Source: an uncultured Collinsella sp. (lineage in GTDB: Bacteria > Actinomycetota > Coriobacteriia > Coriobacteriales > Coriobacteriaceae). From it: DNA of 64,000 nucleotides. A model generated the notes under the pieces. It was not told the origin of the DNA. It ran no database searches and worked only from the letters and a program-made list of their open reading frames with translations. The DNA is taken from NCBI GenBank assembly GCA_958435945.1, contig CAUBIC010000004.1:1-64000 (forward strand), written 5' to 3'. Position numbers and translations under genes: made by a program. Position 1 is the first letter of the stretch; every line of letters starts with the position of its first letter. Positions 41,690-51,046 of the stretch are shown piece by piece.

Positions 41690-42688
41690 TTGGCACGATC
41701 TACGGGTTTCTCTTCAAATCTGAATACCAAGCGACAATCAACGGGTATGCGCCCGTTGATTGTTTTCAGCGTAATTTCGGTGCTGCTGCTTACGTTTTAC
41801 ATTCGCGAGGGCGAGGCGGGACCGATTCATGCCGTGCGTTCCAGCGTGACGACGATTACCTCGCCGGTGCGTTTTGTGGGCTCGGCTGTGGCCGCGCCCT
41901 TTAACGCAATCGGAAACGTGTTCTCAAACCTTACGGCTTCGCAAGACACCCTCGACGAGCTTAAGAAGCAAAACGAGGTCCTGACGTCAAAGGTTGCCGA
42001 GCTCTCTGAGGCTCAAAAGACCGCCGAGCGACTCGAGAGCCTGGTCGGTCTTCAGTCGACCTACAACCTCAAGTCCACCGCGGCTCGCATTGTCGGCGCG
42101 TCGGGCGATGCCTGGACCTCGACCGTTACCATCGACAAAGGCTCTGCCGACGGTCTTACCATCAACATGCCCGTGACGAGTTCTGCCGGTGTCATCGGTC
42201 AGATTATCGAGGTTTCGGCCAAGACCTCCACCGTCCGCCTGATTAGTGATGAGAACTCGGGCGTGTCCGCCATGGTGCAGGATACGCGTGCTCAGGGCAT
42301 GCTGCAGGGGCAGCCCGACGGTACCCTGCGCCTGGAGCACGTGAGTGTCGACTCCGACGTGAAGGTGGGCGATATCATCGTGACCTCGGGCATCGGCGGC
42401 GTATTCCCCAAGGGCCTGCCGCTCGGTACGGTCTCGTCGGTGGAGAAGTCTGCCAACGATGTGTACTACACCATCGTCGTGCGCGCTCAGACAACGGCCG
42501 AAAACAACGAGGAAGTGCTGGTCATTACGTCGCTGACCGATGAGCAGTCGGCTTCGGACGAGGATGTGAGCAGCGCCAACAGTACGCCGCAGGGCACCTC
42601 GCGCGATGCGGCCACCAAGTCCAAAGATGAAAGCTCAGATGAAAACTCCGATGCGTCCGACACGACTGACTCGGGCTCGAGCGAATAG
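41690..42688 (+). CDS. mreC: Rod-shape protein MreC
   Basis: A 332-residue bitopic protein: one membrane helix near residues 22-38, a coiled coil near 80-115 (TLDELKKQNEVLTSKVAEL), and the double beta-barrel extracellular domain with VTSSAGVIGQI and VTSGIGGVFPKGLPLG. The last 50 residues are Ser/Asp-rich and disordered. The TTG at 41690 has AAAGGTGG upstream. MreC links MreB to PBP2 outside the membrane. Confidence 0.93.
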   Translation: MARSTGFSSNLNTKRQSTGMRPLIVFSVISVLLLTFYIREGEAGPIHAVRSSVTTITSPVRFVGSAVAAPFNAIGNVFSNLTASQDTLDELKKQNEVLTSKVAELSEAQKTAERLESLVGLQSTYNLKSTAARIVGASGDAWTSTVTIDKGSADGLTINMPVTSSAGVIGQIIEVSAKTSTVRLISDENSGVSAMVQDTRAQGMLQGQPDGTLRLEHVSVDSDVKVGDIIVTSGIGGVFPKGLPLGTVSSVEKSANDVYYTIVVRAQTTAENNEEVLVITSLTDEQSASDEDVSSANSTPQGTSRDAATKSKDESSDENSDASDTTDSGSSE

Positions 42689-42699
42689 GGGGCATGTCC

Positions 42700-43266
42700 A
42701 TGGATCTACACGAGCAGGGGGCGAGCTCCCGCACGTTTGTAATCGCCGCCGTTGTGTGCGTGCTGCTGCAGGCAGGCCTGGCGCCGCAGATTTCCATTGC
42801 GGGCGGTCGCGTCAACTTTATGATTATCCTGGTATGCCTGAGCGTGTTCTCGGGCGATCCCACGCGGGCTGTCGTCTGCGGTTTTTGCAGTGGCCTGTTC
42901 TATGATCTTTCCGCCGCTGTTCCGGTGGGAATTATGTCGCTGCTGCTGACGGTGGGCAGTTTTGCCCTGGTGCACAGCGCGGCCGGTCAGACGGGCGGCT
43001 CCCCGAGCGCGCGCGGTATTACCGTGGGCGCCTTCGCGCTTGCCATCAACGTGGTTTACAGCATCATCTTGCTGTTTATGGGTCTGGAGACGAGCTTTGT
43101 GGTGGCTGTTTTTGGCCATGCACTGCCGTCTTCGATCCTGACGGGTCTGGTTGCCATTCCGTTTTTGATGTCCGGTGTCGTGCCGCAGTCCGGTTACGGA
43201 TTCTCCGCACGCGGTGGTCGTCAGACGGGCATGCGCTTTAAGCCCAAGACCCGCAAACTCAAATAG
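42700..43266 (+). CDS. mreD: Rod-shape protein MreD
   Basis: A 188-residue membrane protein with five predicted helices. INFMIILVCLSVF-like and GFCSGLFYDLS motifs match MreD. The ATG at 42700 is preferred over 42694 because the AGGGGG site lies 7 nt upstream of it and only 1 nt upstream of the other. It follows mreC with almost no gap. Confidence 0.86.
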   Translation: MDLHEQGASSRTFVIAAVVCVLLQAGLAPQISIAGGRVNFMIILVCLSVFSGDPTRAVVCGFCSGLFYDLSAAVPVGIMSLLLTVGSFALVHSAAGQTGGSPSARGITVGAFALAINVVYSIILLFMGLETSFVVAVFGHALPSSILTGLVAIPFLMSGVVPQSGYGFSARGGRQTGMRFKPKTRKLK

Positions 43267-43278
43267 GGAGGCTCATAG

Positions 43279-45348
43279 ATGTCTTCCCAGATGACGGTTA
43301 TCATCGCCGGTATCGTGCTAGTCGTGGCCATTGTTGTCGCGCTGGTCATCATGCGCCGCGGCGATTCCCGTTTTACCTACGATACGCAGCATGGAACGGC
43401 CCCGCGCGCCACCGAGGGCGAGGGCAATACCGCCGCGACCGCCTTCAAGGGCCGCTTCTCCATCCTCACCGCCGGCGTGGGCGCGATGTTTGCCGCACTC
43501 GCCGTCAAGCTGTGGGGTATGCAGATGGTCTCGTCGGACTACTACGACAAGCAAGCCAAGAGCAACCAGACGCGTACCGTCACCACGCCGGCTGTGCGCG
43601 GGCGGATCCTTGATCGCAATGGCGTGGCACTTGTGCAAAACCGTCCCTCACTTGCCGTTGTCGCCTATCGCGACCTGGCCGATGACACCGTGCTGGTGCA
43701 TCACCTCGCGAATGTGCTCGGCATGCCCTACGTCGCGGTGCTGCGCAATATCCAGGACAATTCCGAGGGCGCCCAGAGCCTACATACCATCGCGACGGAC
43801 GTGCGCCGCTCCACGGTTGCCTATATCAAGGAGCATGCCGGCGAGTTCCCGGGCGTGAAGATTGCCGAGCGCACCGAGCGCCAGTACCCGTACGGCGAGA
43901 CGGCTTGTCACATTTTGGGCTATACCGGCACCATTACCTCCGAGCAGCTCGAGGCGCAGAACAAGAAGGCTTCGGGCGATAACAATAGCGCCGCCGGTCA
44001 GATTACGTACCAGTCGGGCGATATCGTGGGCCAGGCGGGCGTCGAGAGCTACTACGAAAACTTGCTGCAGGGTATTCGCGGCGAGCAGACGGTGAAGGTC
44101 GATGCCTCGGGCAATGTGACCGGACAGGCCGGCGCTGTGCCCGCCAAGGCCGGCTCCGACATCAAGCTCACGCTTGACCTCAAGATTCAGCAAGCCTGCG
44201 AGACGGCGCTTGCAAGTGCCATTGAGCTCGCTAAGACCACAGGCCACAGCGACGCCGGCAACGGTGCCGTGGTGTGCCTCGACCCCAATAACGGCGAGAT
44301 TCTGGGCATGGCCAGCGAGCCCAAGTTCGATCCTTCGGTGTTTATCGGCGGCGTCTCCAACGATGTTTGGACCGAGCTCAACGATGACGAGGGTTCGCAT
44401 CCGCTGCTCAACCGCGCCATTAGCGGCCAGTACATGTCGGCTTCGACCATTAAGCCTCTCTCGGCCTTGGCGGGCCTTGAGTTTGGAACGTACACGTCGA
44501 GTCAGACGACCAACTGCACGGGATATTGGACCGGCTTGGGCAAATCTTGGGGAAAATACTGCTGGCTGCACTCCGGTCACGGCACGATGACGCTGCAGTC
44601 CGGTATCGCCAACTCCTGCGACCCCGTGTTCTACGATATGGGCAAGGCGTTTTTCTACAACGACCAGCATCCCGAGGGCCTGCAAGAGGTCTTTCGTCGC
44701 TGGGGCCTGGGCAAGACCTGCGGTATCGATCTGCCGAGCGAGGGCGCGGGACGCATCCCCGACGCCGAGTGGAAAGAGTCGTACTTTACCGACGCCTCGG
44801 CCGAGGACCGCAAGTGGAACGCTGGCGATATGACGAACATCGCCATCGGCCAGGGCGACATTCTGGTGACACCGCTGCAGATGGCCTGCGCCTATATGGG
44901 CATTGCCAACGGCGGCAAACAGTATGTGCCGCATGTGTTTTTGTCGGCGGTATCGCGCGATGGCGACGGTGACGCTTACAAGTACAACGGCAAGGGCAAG
45001 AAGAAGCGCCTTGAGGCCAAGATCAACAGCGATTCGGATTTGGCTCTTGTTCGCAACGGCATGCACGATGTGATTTACTCCGCGTCGACTTCGACCGCCG
45101 CGCACTTTAACTCCCTGACCCCTACGGTCTACGGCAAGTCCGGCACGGGCGAGAAGAGCGGCGAGGACGATTACGCGTGGTTTTGCGCCTACGCGCCGGC
45201 CGATGACCCCAAGTACGTGATTGTCACTGTCTTGGAACAGGGCGGTGGCGGCTCCGATACCGCGTTGCACGTCGTGCGCGATGTCCTCGGTGCGATTTAT
45301 GACGAGCCCGACACGTCGACGGCCACGGGCGATTCTTCGGTTCGATAG
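43279..45348 (+). CDS. mrdA: Penicillin-binding protein 2, elongasome transpeptidase
   Basis: A class B PBP of 689 residues that crosslinks peptidoglycan with RodA. The dimerisation domain has RGRILDRNGVALVQN near residue 110. The transpeptidase domain has SASTIKPLSALAG (SxxK, nucleophile Ser), an SxN-like SGIANSCD, and KSGTGEKSG in place of the KTG triad. Two hydrophobic N-terminal segments are visible (residues 6-25 and 58-80) where most PBP2 proteins have one. GGGAGG precedes the ATG. Confidence 0.92.
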   Translation: MSSQMTVIIAGIVLVVAIVVALVIMRRGDSRFTYDTQHGTAPRATEGEGNTAATAFKGRFSILTAGVGAMFAALAVKLWGMQMVSSDYYDKQAKSNQTRTVTTPAVRGRILDRNGVALVQNRPSLAVVAYRDLADDTVLVHHLANVLGMPYVAVLRNIQDNSEGAQSLHTIATDVRRSTVAYIKEHAGEFPGVKIAERTERQYPYGETACHILGYTGTITSEQLEAQNKKASGDNNSAAGQITYQSGDIVGQAGVESYYENLLQGIRGEQTVKVDASGNVTGQAGAVPAKAGSDIKLTLDLKIQQACETALASAIELAKTTGHSDAGNGAVVCLDPNNGEILGMASEPKFDPSVFIGGVSNDVWTELNDDEGSHPLLNRAISGQYMSASTIKPLSALAGLEFGTYTSSQTTNCTGYWTGLGKSWGKYCWLHSGHGTMTLQSGIANSCDPVFYDMGKAFFYNDQHPEGLQEVFRRWGLGKTCGIDLPSEGAGRIPDAEWKESYFTDASAEDRKWNAGDMTNIAIGQGDILVTPLQMACAYMGIANGGKQYVPHVFLSAVSRDGDGDAYKYNGKGKKKRLEAKINSDSDLALVRNGMHDVIYSASTSTAAHFNSLTPTVYGKSGTGEKSGEDDYAWFCAYAPADDPKYVIVTVLEQGGGGSDTALHVVRDVLGAIYDEPDTSTATGDSSVR

Positions 45349-45357
45349 GAGGTTGCG

Positions 45358-46584
45358 ATGGACTTTTCGCCGGCGGACCTGTTCCGCTCAACCAAAACCG
45401 GCTCTCGCAGCAGCCTGGACCGCGTTAACAAGCAGCTCTCGGCCTCGCGCGGCACGTTCCGCCAGAAGGTACACATCGGTGTGCTGCTGGCTACCGTCGC
45501 GCTCGTTGCCTATGGCGCCATCATCATTTGGTCTGCGTCGCAGTTTAAGGCCGATGCCTCATTTTCGCGCCACCTGTTGGGCATCGGCATCGGTGCGGTG
45601 CTTGCGGTGCTCGTCTGGCGTACCGATCTGCGCGGTATCTCTAACTTCTCGACGGCGCTGCTCGTCATCGACCTCATTGTGATTTTCTCGCCCAAGATTC
45701 CGGGGCTGTCCTATACGGGCGGTCTGGGCATGACGGGCTGGATCAAGATTCCCGGTATCGGTCTTACCTTCCAGCCGGTCGAGCTCGCCAAGCTCATCAC
45801 GATCTTCTTTATCGCCACACTTGGTTCGCAGTACAACGGCCGCATCGATACCGCCCGCGACTACATTAAGCTCTGCGGCATGCTCTCCGTTCCGTTTTTG
45901 GCCGTCGTCGCCATGGGCGACCTGGGTTCGGGCCTGGTCGTGTTGGTGTCGGGTGCCGTTGTGATCTGCATGAGCGGTGCGCGCCGCGAATGGGTGCTGT
46001 CGACCTTGGCTCTGCTCGTGGGTTTGGTGGCGCTCATCCTGGCGCTCGATTCTGTGCTCGATTCTCTTTTGGGCCATGACGTTTTGATCAAGCAGTACCA
46101 GATGAACCGTCTGACCGTCTTTATCGACCCCGATAATGCCGATTCGGACGATGCCTACAACTTGCAGCAATCGCTCATCGCGGTTGGATCGGGTGGCTTT
46201 TTCGGTAAAGGTCTGGGCCATGCGACGCAGTCTGCCGGTGGCTTTCTGCCCGAGTTCCACACCGACTTCGTCTTTGCCTTTTTGTCCGAGACCTTTGGCT
46301 TCTGCGGCTCCTTTTTGCTGCTGTGCCTGTACGTGCTGCTCATGTTCTCGACGATTCGCGTCGCCTTTAAGTGTGAGTCTCTGTTCCTACGCTTGTCATG
46401 CGTGGGTATCGTCGGCATGTGGGCATTCCAGACCTTCGAGAACATCGGCATGTGCATCGGCATGATGCCGATTACCGGTATTCCGCTGCCGTTCATTAGC
46501 TTCGGTTCGTCCTCGATGATGATCCAGTTGCTGACGGTGGGTATCGTACAATCCATATGGCGGCATCGTTCGGGCGCCGCGTAA
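45358..46584 (+). CDS. rodA: SEDS-family peptidoglycan polymerase RodA
   Basis: A 408-residue protein with about ten membrane helices that polymerises glycan strands from lipid II with its PBP2 partner. The first 40 residues are hydrophilic. Signature stretches are GWIKIPGIGLTFQPVELAK, GDLGSGLVVL with the catalytic Asp, QQSLIAVGSGGFFGKGLG, PEFHTDFVFAFLSET, and GIPLPFISFGSSS. It sits 9 nt after PBP2 with AGGAGG, so the pair is co-expressed. Confidence 0.94.
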   Translation: MDFSPADLFRSTKTGSRSSLDRVNKQLSASRGTFRQKVHIGVLLATVALVAYGAIIIWSASQFKADASFSRHLLGIGIGAVLAVLVWRTDLRGISNFSTALLVIDLIVIFSPKIPGLSYTGGLGMTGWIKIPGIGLTFQPVELAKLITIFFIATLGSQYNGRIDTARDYIKLCGMLSVPFLAVVAMGDLGSGLVVLVSGAVVICMSGARREWVLSTLALLVGLVALILALDSVLDSLLGHDVLIKQYQMNRLTVFIDPDNADSDDAYNLQQSLIAVGSGGFFGKGLGHATQSAGGFLPEFHTDFVFAFLSETFGFCGSFLLLCLYVLLMFSTIRVAFKCESLFLRLSCVGIVGMWAFQTFENIGMCIGMMPITGIPLPFISFGSSSMMIQLLTVGIVQSIWRHRSGAA

Positions 46585-46602
46585 CCGCTGGAGGGGTTTG
46601 CT

Positions 46603-47532
46603 ATGAAGATTCCCGTGGACAAGCTGACCCGCGTCTTTAAGATGGGCGCGACCACCAAGAAGGATTCCGACACGCCGGTTCGCGTGTCCGTCTACCTCGA
46701 TTCGTCTGCCTCGCGTTTTTTGGTCGAGACGGTGCGCGATGCCTTCGTGCCGCAGACGACGTCTGGCATTGTGCGCGTTGAGCGCCTGGGTGAGGACCGT
46801 ATCGTCCCCAAGACCGATACCGACGTGGTGCTGGTCCTTTCGTGCGGATCCGACCGTCTGGAGAGCGCTGTACAGGAGCTTGTGATTGCCGGCGCCCCCG
46901 TGTGCGTGCTGGCCGAGTCTGCTGTCGAGGTGCCTTTTATCCAGGAGTCCACGCCCATGCTCGGCGCGGTGGCGGCCACCGATAAGACGTATCTGCTCGA
47001 GACGCTTGCCCGCTGGATTCTCGATCGCACGGACAAGGAGACGGCCTTTGCGGCGAACTTTGCTTTTATGCGTATTGCGGCCGCTAACCGCATCATCACC
47101 TCGTGCGCGCTTACCAATATGGCGACGGGCGCGCTGGTGTTTTTGCCGGGGGCCGATTATCCCGTTATGGCGCTGGCGCAGGTGGGCATGCTCTTTGAGC
47201 TCGCGGCCATCTTTGGACGCGGTATTAAGCCCGAGCGCGGTTATGAGGTCGCGGGCGTGCTTGCCGGCGGCTTGGTGCTCCGCGCCGTCACCCGCGCCCT
47301 GGTAAAGCAGACGCCGCATATTGGGTTTGCCGTCAAGGCGCTGACCGCCGCCGCGGGAACCTATGGCATGGGCCGTGCGCTCGTGTCGTTGTATGAACGC
47401 GACATCGACTACAGCCGTGCCAACGAGGTGGCTGCCGCCACGTTCTCGCGCGTCCGCGACCTGGTGACCACGGTTGCCGGCGCTACTCGTCCCATGGGTC
47501 CCTTTGAGGACGCATCTGATCTCGCTGCTTAG
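46603..47532 (+). CDS. Uncharacterised membrane protein, DUF697-like
   Basis: A 309-residue protein that begins with a soluble alpha/beta domain of about 140 residues (VSVYLDSSASRFLVET, VVLVLSCGSDRLE). The C-terminal half holds hydrophobic helices with GALVFLPGADYPVMALAQVGML, which recalls DUF697/YcjF-type proteins. It lies between rodA and a radical SAM gene and is tightly spaced with both. Its placement hints at an envelope role, but no function is known to me. Confidence 0.6.
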   Translation: MKIPVDKLTRVFKMGATTKKDSDTPVRVSVYLDSSASRFLVETVRDAFVPQTTSGIVRVERLGEDRIVPKTDTDVVLVLSCGSDRLESAVQELVIAGAPVCVLAESAVEVPFIQESTPMLGAVAATDKTYLLETLARWILDRTDKETAFAANFAFMRIAAANRIITSCALTNMATGALVFLPGADYPVMALAQVGMLFELAAIFGRGIKPERGYEVAGVLAGGLVLRAVTRALVKQTPHIGFAVKALTAAAGTYGMGRALVSLYERDIDYSRANEVAAATFSRVRDLVTTVAGATRPMGPFEDASDLAA

Positions 47533-47541
47533 GGGTTTCTT

Positions 47542-49419
47542 TTGCGCGCTGTGTACCAAGACTGTTTTCATTTGATTGAGCCCCTGCTCGCAAAGGTCGA
47601 GAAGCCGAGTCGCTATATCGACCATGAGTGGGGCACGCTCTCCAAGGCCGATGCCGATTACCGCTGCTGCATGATCTACCCTGACGTGTATGAGGTCGGT
47701 CTGCCCAACCAGGGCATCGCCATTCTCTATAACATCCTCAATCAGGCCGAGGGCATTTCCTGCGAGCGCGGCTATGTGCCGTGGCCCGATATGGGCGATG
47801 CCATGCGCGAGGCGGGGATTCCGCTGCTGTCGCTCGAGGGCGCGGCGCCTGTGGCCTCGTTCGATATCGTCGGCATGCATGTGCCGCACGAGATGGCCGT
47901 CACCAACTTCCTCGAGGCGCTCGACCTCGCCGGCATTCCGCTGCTCGCGGCCGACCGTACCGAGGACGATCCCATCATCGTCGCCGGTGGTCCCTCGGTC
48001 TATAACCCCGAGCCGTATGCGGCCTTCTTCGATGCCATCCTCATTGGCGAGGGTGAGGAGTCGTTGCTCGAGATCTGTCAGCTGCATCGCCGCTTGCGCG
48101 ACGAAGGCGTCTCGCGCGCTCAGATTGTCGAGCAGCTCGCGACGGTCGCCGGTACCTATGTGCCGTCTCTGTATGAGGTGCGCTATGACGAGCCCTGCTC
48201 GCCGCATGGCTACACCGTGCCGCGCGAAGGCAAGGACGTCCCGCAGGTAGTCTATAAGCGCGTCGTTGAGGACTTTGGAGCTACTAATCCGCTGTCGCAG
48301 TCGTGCGTGCCCTACGCGCAGCTCGTTCACGACCGCCTGTCGATTGAGATTCTGCGCGGTTGTGCCCGCGGCTGCCGTTTTTGCCAGGCCGGTATGACCT
48401 ATCGTCCGGTGCGCGAGCGCTCGGCCGACCAGATTGTTTCCTCGGTGATCCAGGGCCTGCAGAAGACTGGCTATGACGAGGTGTCGCTCACCTCGCTTTC
48501 GACCACCGACCACTCCTGCATCCGCGATGTGCTCGGCAGGCTCAACCGCCGCCTGGAGGATACGGGTATTCGCGTATCCATTCCCTCGCAGCGCCTGGAT
48601 TCGTTTGGCGTGGATATGGCCGAGTCGGTCGCCGGCGAAAAGAAGGGCGGCCTGACGTTTGCCCCCGAGGCCGGCAGTCAGCGCATGCGCGACATCATCA
48701 ACAAGAACGTGACCGAGGAGGACTTGGACCGTGCGGCCAAGGCGGCCTTTGAGGCCGGCTGGAATCGCATGAAGCTCTACTTTATGATGGGCCTTCCCGG
48801 CGAGCGCGACGAGGATATCGTGGCCATCGCCAACCTGGCCGACCACGTGCTCGAGCTCGGCCGCTCCGTGGTTCCCAAGGCGCGCCGCGGCTCCGTCTCG
48901 GTGTCCATCTCGGTGTCGGTGTTTATCCCCAAGGCCGCCACGCCGTTCCAATGGTGCCCGCAGCTCGATTACGACGACGTCAAGCGCCGTCAGAAGCTGC
49001 TCATTACGAGCGTTCGTAACCGTGCGGTCCGCGTTCACTACCACGATGCCGAGACCTCGCTCGTCGAGGCCGCGCTGTCCCGCGCCGGTCGCGACATGAC
49101 GCCGGTCATTATCGACGCCTGGCGTGCGGGCTCGCGTTTTGACGCCTGGGTGGAGCATTTTTCGCTCGACAACTGGAAGTCGGCTGCGGCCAAAAACGGT
49201 ATCGATCTCAACGAGCTCGTGCACCTGCCCTACGAACTGGACTGGCGCCTGCCCTGGGAGCACGTGAGTCCCGGCTGCTCGCGCGGCTTCCTCGAGCGCG
49301 AATACCGCCGCTCGCTGGAGGGTGTCACGACCCCCGACTGTACCCGCACGTCGTGCACCGGCTGCGGAATCTGCCCCACGCTCCACGCCAAGAACGTATT
49401 GGTGGGTGATCGCGCATGA
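47542..49419 (+). CDS. B12-binding-type radical SAM protein (TIGR03960 family)
   Basis: A 625-residue protein. The N-terminal third resembles a B12-binding Rossmann domain (YPDVYEVGLPNQGIAILY). The radical SAM cluster site is RGCARGCRFCQAGMTYRPVRE near residue 270 (CxxxCxxC). The C-terminus adds a Cys-rich segment CTRTSCTGCGICPT that may bind a second cluster. It overlaps the next gene by 4 nt. The TIGR03960-TIGR03936 pair upstream of rplU is widespread in Gram-positives and suggests a ribosome- or RNA-related modification, not yet defined. Confidence 0.87.
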   Translation: MRAVYQDCFHLIEPLLAKVEKPSRYIDHEWGTLSKADADYRCCMIYPDVYEVGLPNQGIAILYNILNQAEGISCERGYVPWPDMGDAMREAGIPLLSLEGAAPVASFDIVGMHVPHEMAVTNFLEALDLAGIPLLAADRTEDDPIIVAGGPSVYNPEPYAAFFDAILIGEGEESLLEICQLHRRLRDEGVSRAQIVEQLATVAGTYVPSLYEVRYDEPCSPHGYTVPREGKDVPQVVYKRVVEDFGATNPLSQSCVPYAQLVHDRLSIEILRGCARGCRFCQAGMTYRPVRERSADQIVSSVIQGLQKTGYDEVSLTSLSTTDHSCIRDVLGRLNRRLEDTGIRVSIPSQRLDSFGVDMAESVAGEKKGGLTFAPEAGSQRMRDIINKNVTEEDLDRAAKAAFEAGWNRMKLYFMMGLPGERDEDIVAIANLADHVLELGRSVVPKARRGSVSVSISVSVFIPKAATPFQWCPQLDYDDVKRRQKLLITSVRNRAVRVHYHDAETSLVEAALSRAGRDMTPVIIDAWRAGSRFDAWVEHFSLDNWKSAAAKNGIDLNELVHLPYELDWRLPWEHVSPGCSRGFLEREYRRSLEGVTTPDCTRTSCTGCGICPTLHAKNVLVGDRA

Positions 49420-50228
49420 GTGAGCGCCTGACCGACAACCCCACGCTCTTTAGGCTTCGCGTTCGCTATGGCAAGCGCGACCGCCTTAAGTACCTGGGTC
49501 ATCTCGAAGTGATTCATACCATTGAGCGCATCGTGCGTCGCGCGGGGCTGCCCTATGCCGTGACGCAGGGCTTCTCTCCGCACATGCGCGTGGGCTTTTC
49601 GTCGGCGCTGCCGGTGGGCACGTCGTCGACTTGCGAGTGGTATGACCTGTTTATGACCGAGTTCGTTGCACTCGGCGAGGCGTTTGAGCGCCTGGCGGCG
49701 GCATCTCCGTCCGATCTGGCCCCCATCGAGGCGGCATACATCGACGTGCGCACGCCGGCGCTGACGGCGCAACTTACGCGTCTGTCGTATCGTATCGATC
49801 TGCATCTTGACCCTGAGGCAACGGTGGACGCCGACGAGGTGCGTCGCGCTATCGATACGCTGCGCGCGGGCCACGGCATCGACTACGCACGCGGCAAAAA
49901 GAGCAAACGCCTAGACCTTGACCACACGCTGGTGGGCTATGAGCTTAAGGCAGGGGAGCGCCCGGACCATCTGGTGCTCATGCTCGACACCCATGCCGAT
50001 AATGAGGGCTCCATGCGTCCGGAAATTTTGCTTTCTGCCGCTGATGTTTTGTTGCAGGGCTTGACCCCGGGCGTCGATGCCCCTATTGTTTCCACCGGTA
50101 TGCAAGACCTCGTGACCATCTGCTCCTACGATGTCGAGCGTCAGAATCAAGCATGCGAGGACGACGAGGGCCGACTCGTCAGCCCCATACCTGTGCGAAC
50201 TTGTGGATTTGCTCCACATACTCGTTGA
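49416..50228 (+). CDS. Radical-SAM-associated protein (TIGR03936/DUF2344 family)
   Basis: A 270-residue protein with FRLRVRYGKRDRLKYLGHLEVIHTIERIVRRAG at positions 7-40 in overview, followed by PYAVTQGFSPHMRVGFSSALPVG, the family's most conserved part. It starts inside the stop of the radical SAM gene (ATGA), so the two are coupled. The rplU promoter overlaps its last codons. The family is thought to assist the radical SAM partner, but its substrate is unknown to me. Confidence 0.86.
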   Translation: MSERLTDNPTLFRLRVRYGKRDRLKYLGHLEVIHTIERIVRRAGLPYAVTQGFSPHMRVGFSSALPVGTSSTCEWYDLFMTEFVALGEAFERLAAASPSDLAPIEAAYIDVRTPALTAQLTRLSYRIDLHLDPEATVDADEVRRAIDTLRAGHGIDYARGKKSKRLDLDHTLVGYELKAGERPDHLVLMLDTHADNEGSMRPEILLSAADVLLQGLTPGVDAPIVSTGMQDLVTICSYDVERQNQACEDDEGRLVSPIPVRTCGFAPHTR

Positions 50229-50253
50229 CGGGGGTATTATCGCCTGCTACTAT
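50225..50253 (+). promoter_or_regulatory. Promoter of rplU-rpmA
   Basis: TTGACG (50225-50230), a 17-nt spacer, and TACTAT (50248-50253). The transcript would start about 36 nt before the rplU ATG at 50296. Confidence 0.7.
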
Positions 50254-50295
50254 ATTCGGCTGTTGCACTAACTGATGCATGAAGGGCAAGTAAAC

Positions 50296-50670
50296 ATGTA
50301 CGCAATCGTTAACACGGGCGGCAAGCAGTACAAGGTCGCCACCGACGATGTCATCACCGTCGAGAAGATCGAGGGCAATGAGGGCGATAAGATCACCCTG
50401 CCGGTTATCTTCCTCAACGATGGTAAGAAGATCGTCACCGATCCCGACAAGCTGGCCAAGGCCAAGGTTACCGCTCAGATCGTTGAGCAGTTCAAGGGCG
50501 AGAAGCAGCTGGTCTTCAAGTTCCACAAGCGCAAGCGCTATCGTCGTCTGAAGGGTCACCGTCAGCAGCTCACCAAGCTGAAGATCGTGAAGGTTCAGGC
50601 TACCTCCCGCGCCAAGAAGGCTGTCAAGGCAGAGGCTGAGGCTGTTGCCGAGGCTCCCGTCGCCGAGTAG
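50296..50670 (+). CDS. rplU: Ribosomal protein bL21
   Basis: A 124-residue large-subunit protein with MYAIVNTGGKQYKV at the start and KFHKRKRYRRLKGHRQ in the RNA-binding C-terminal part. The last 20 residues are an Ala/Glu-rich extension. The ATG at 50296 has GAAGGGC upstream; an ATG at 50275 is less likely. rpmA follows after 33 nt. Confidence 0.97.
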   Translation: MYAIVNTGGKQYKVATDDVITVEKIEGNEGDKITLPVIFLNDGKKIVTDPDKLAKAKVTAQIVEQFKGEKQLVFKFHKRKRYRRLKGHRQQLTKLKIVKVQATSRAKKAVKAEAEAVAEAPVAE

Positions 50671-50703
50671 ATTACACTCGTAACGAAAGAGTAGGTATAC
50701 ACA

Positions 50704-50961
50704 ATGGCACACAAAAAAGGACTCGGTTCCTCCCGTAATGGCCGTGACTCCCGCGGTCAGCGCCTTGGCACGAAGCGCTATGCCGGCCAGACGGTAACCA
50801 CGGGCACGATTCTCGTCCGTCAGCACGGCACGCACATCCACCCGGGTGAGAACGTTGGCCGTGGCAAGGACGACACGCTGTTCGCGCTGGTCGACGGTAC
50901 CGTTGAGTTCCACAAGGGTATCAAGCACAGGGTCAGCGTACGCCCGCTCGCGAACGCGTAA
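50704..50961 (+). CDS. rpmA: Ribosomal protein bL27
   Basis: An 85-residue protein. It begins directly with AHKKGLGSSRNGRDSRGQRLG, whose N-terminus reaches the peptidyl-transferase centre. The cleavable N-terminal extension seen in many Firmicutes is absent. The central RQHGTHIHPGENVGRGKDDT is typical. Confidence 0.97.
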   Translation: MAHKKGLGSSRNGRDSRGQRLGTKRYAGQTVTTGTILVRQHGTHIHPGENVGRGKDDTLFALVDGTVEFHKGIKHRVSVRPLANA

Positions 50962-50986
50962 TTCACCCTTCATAGAGCACATATGT

Positions 50987-51030
50987 GGGAGGCACTTGAG
51001 TTTTAGGATTCAAGGGTCTCCCTCTTTTTT
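50987..51030 (+). terminator. Imperfect terminator between rpmA and obgE
   Basis: Two short helices (50987-50991 with 51018-51022, and 50995-50999 with 51010-51014) are followed by TCTTTTTT. The stem is imperfect, so it may only reduce transcription into obgE. Confidence 0.5.
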
Positions 51031-51046
51031 GTAGGAGGCGATTCTG

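Noticed and set aside
46396..49386. A 996-codon open frame on the minus strand
   Set aside because: It is the complement of rodA, the membrane protein and the radical SAM gene. GC-rich DNA gives long antisense frames, and its protein is low-complexity with no recognisable domain.
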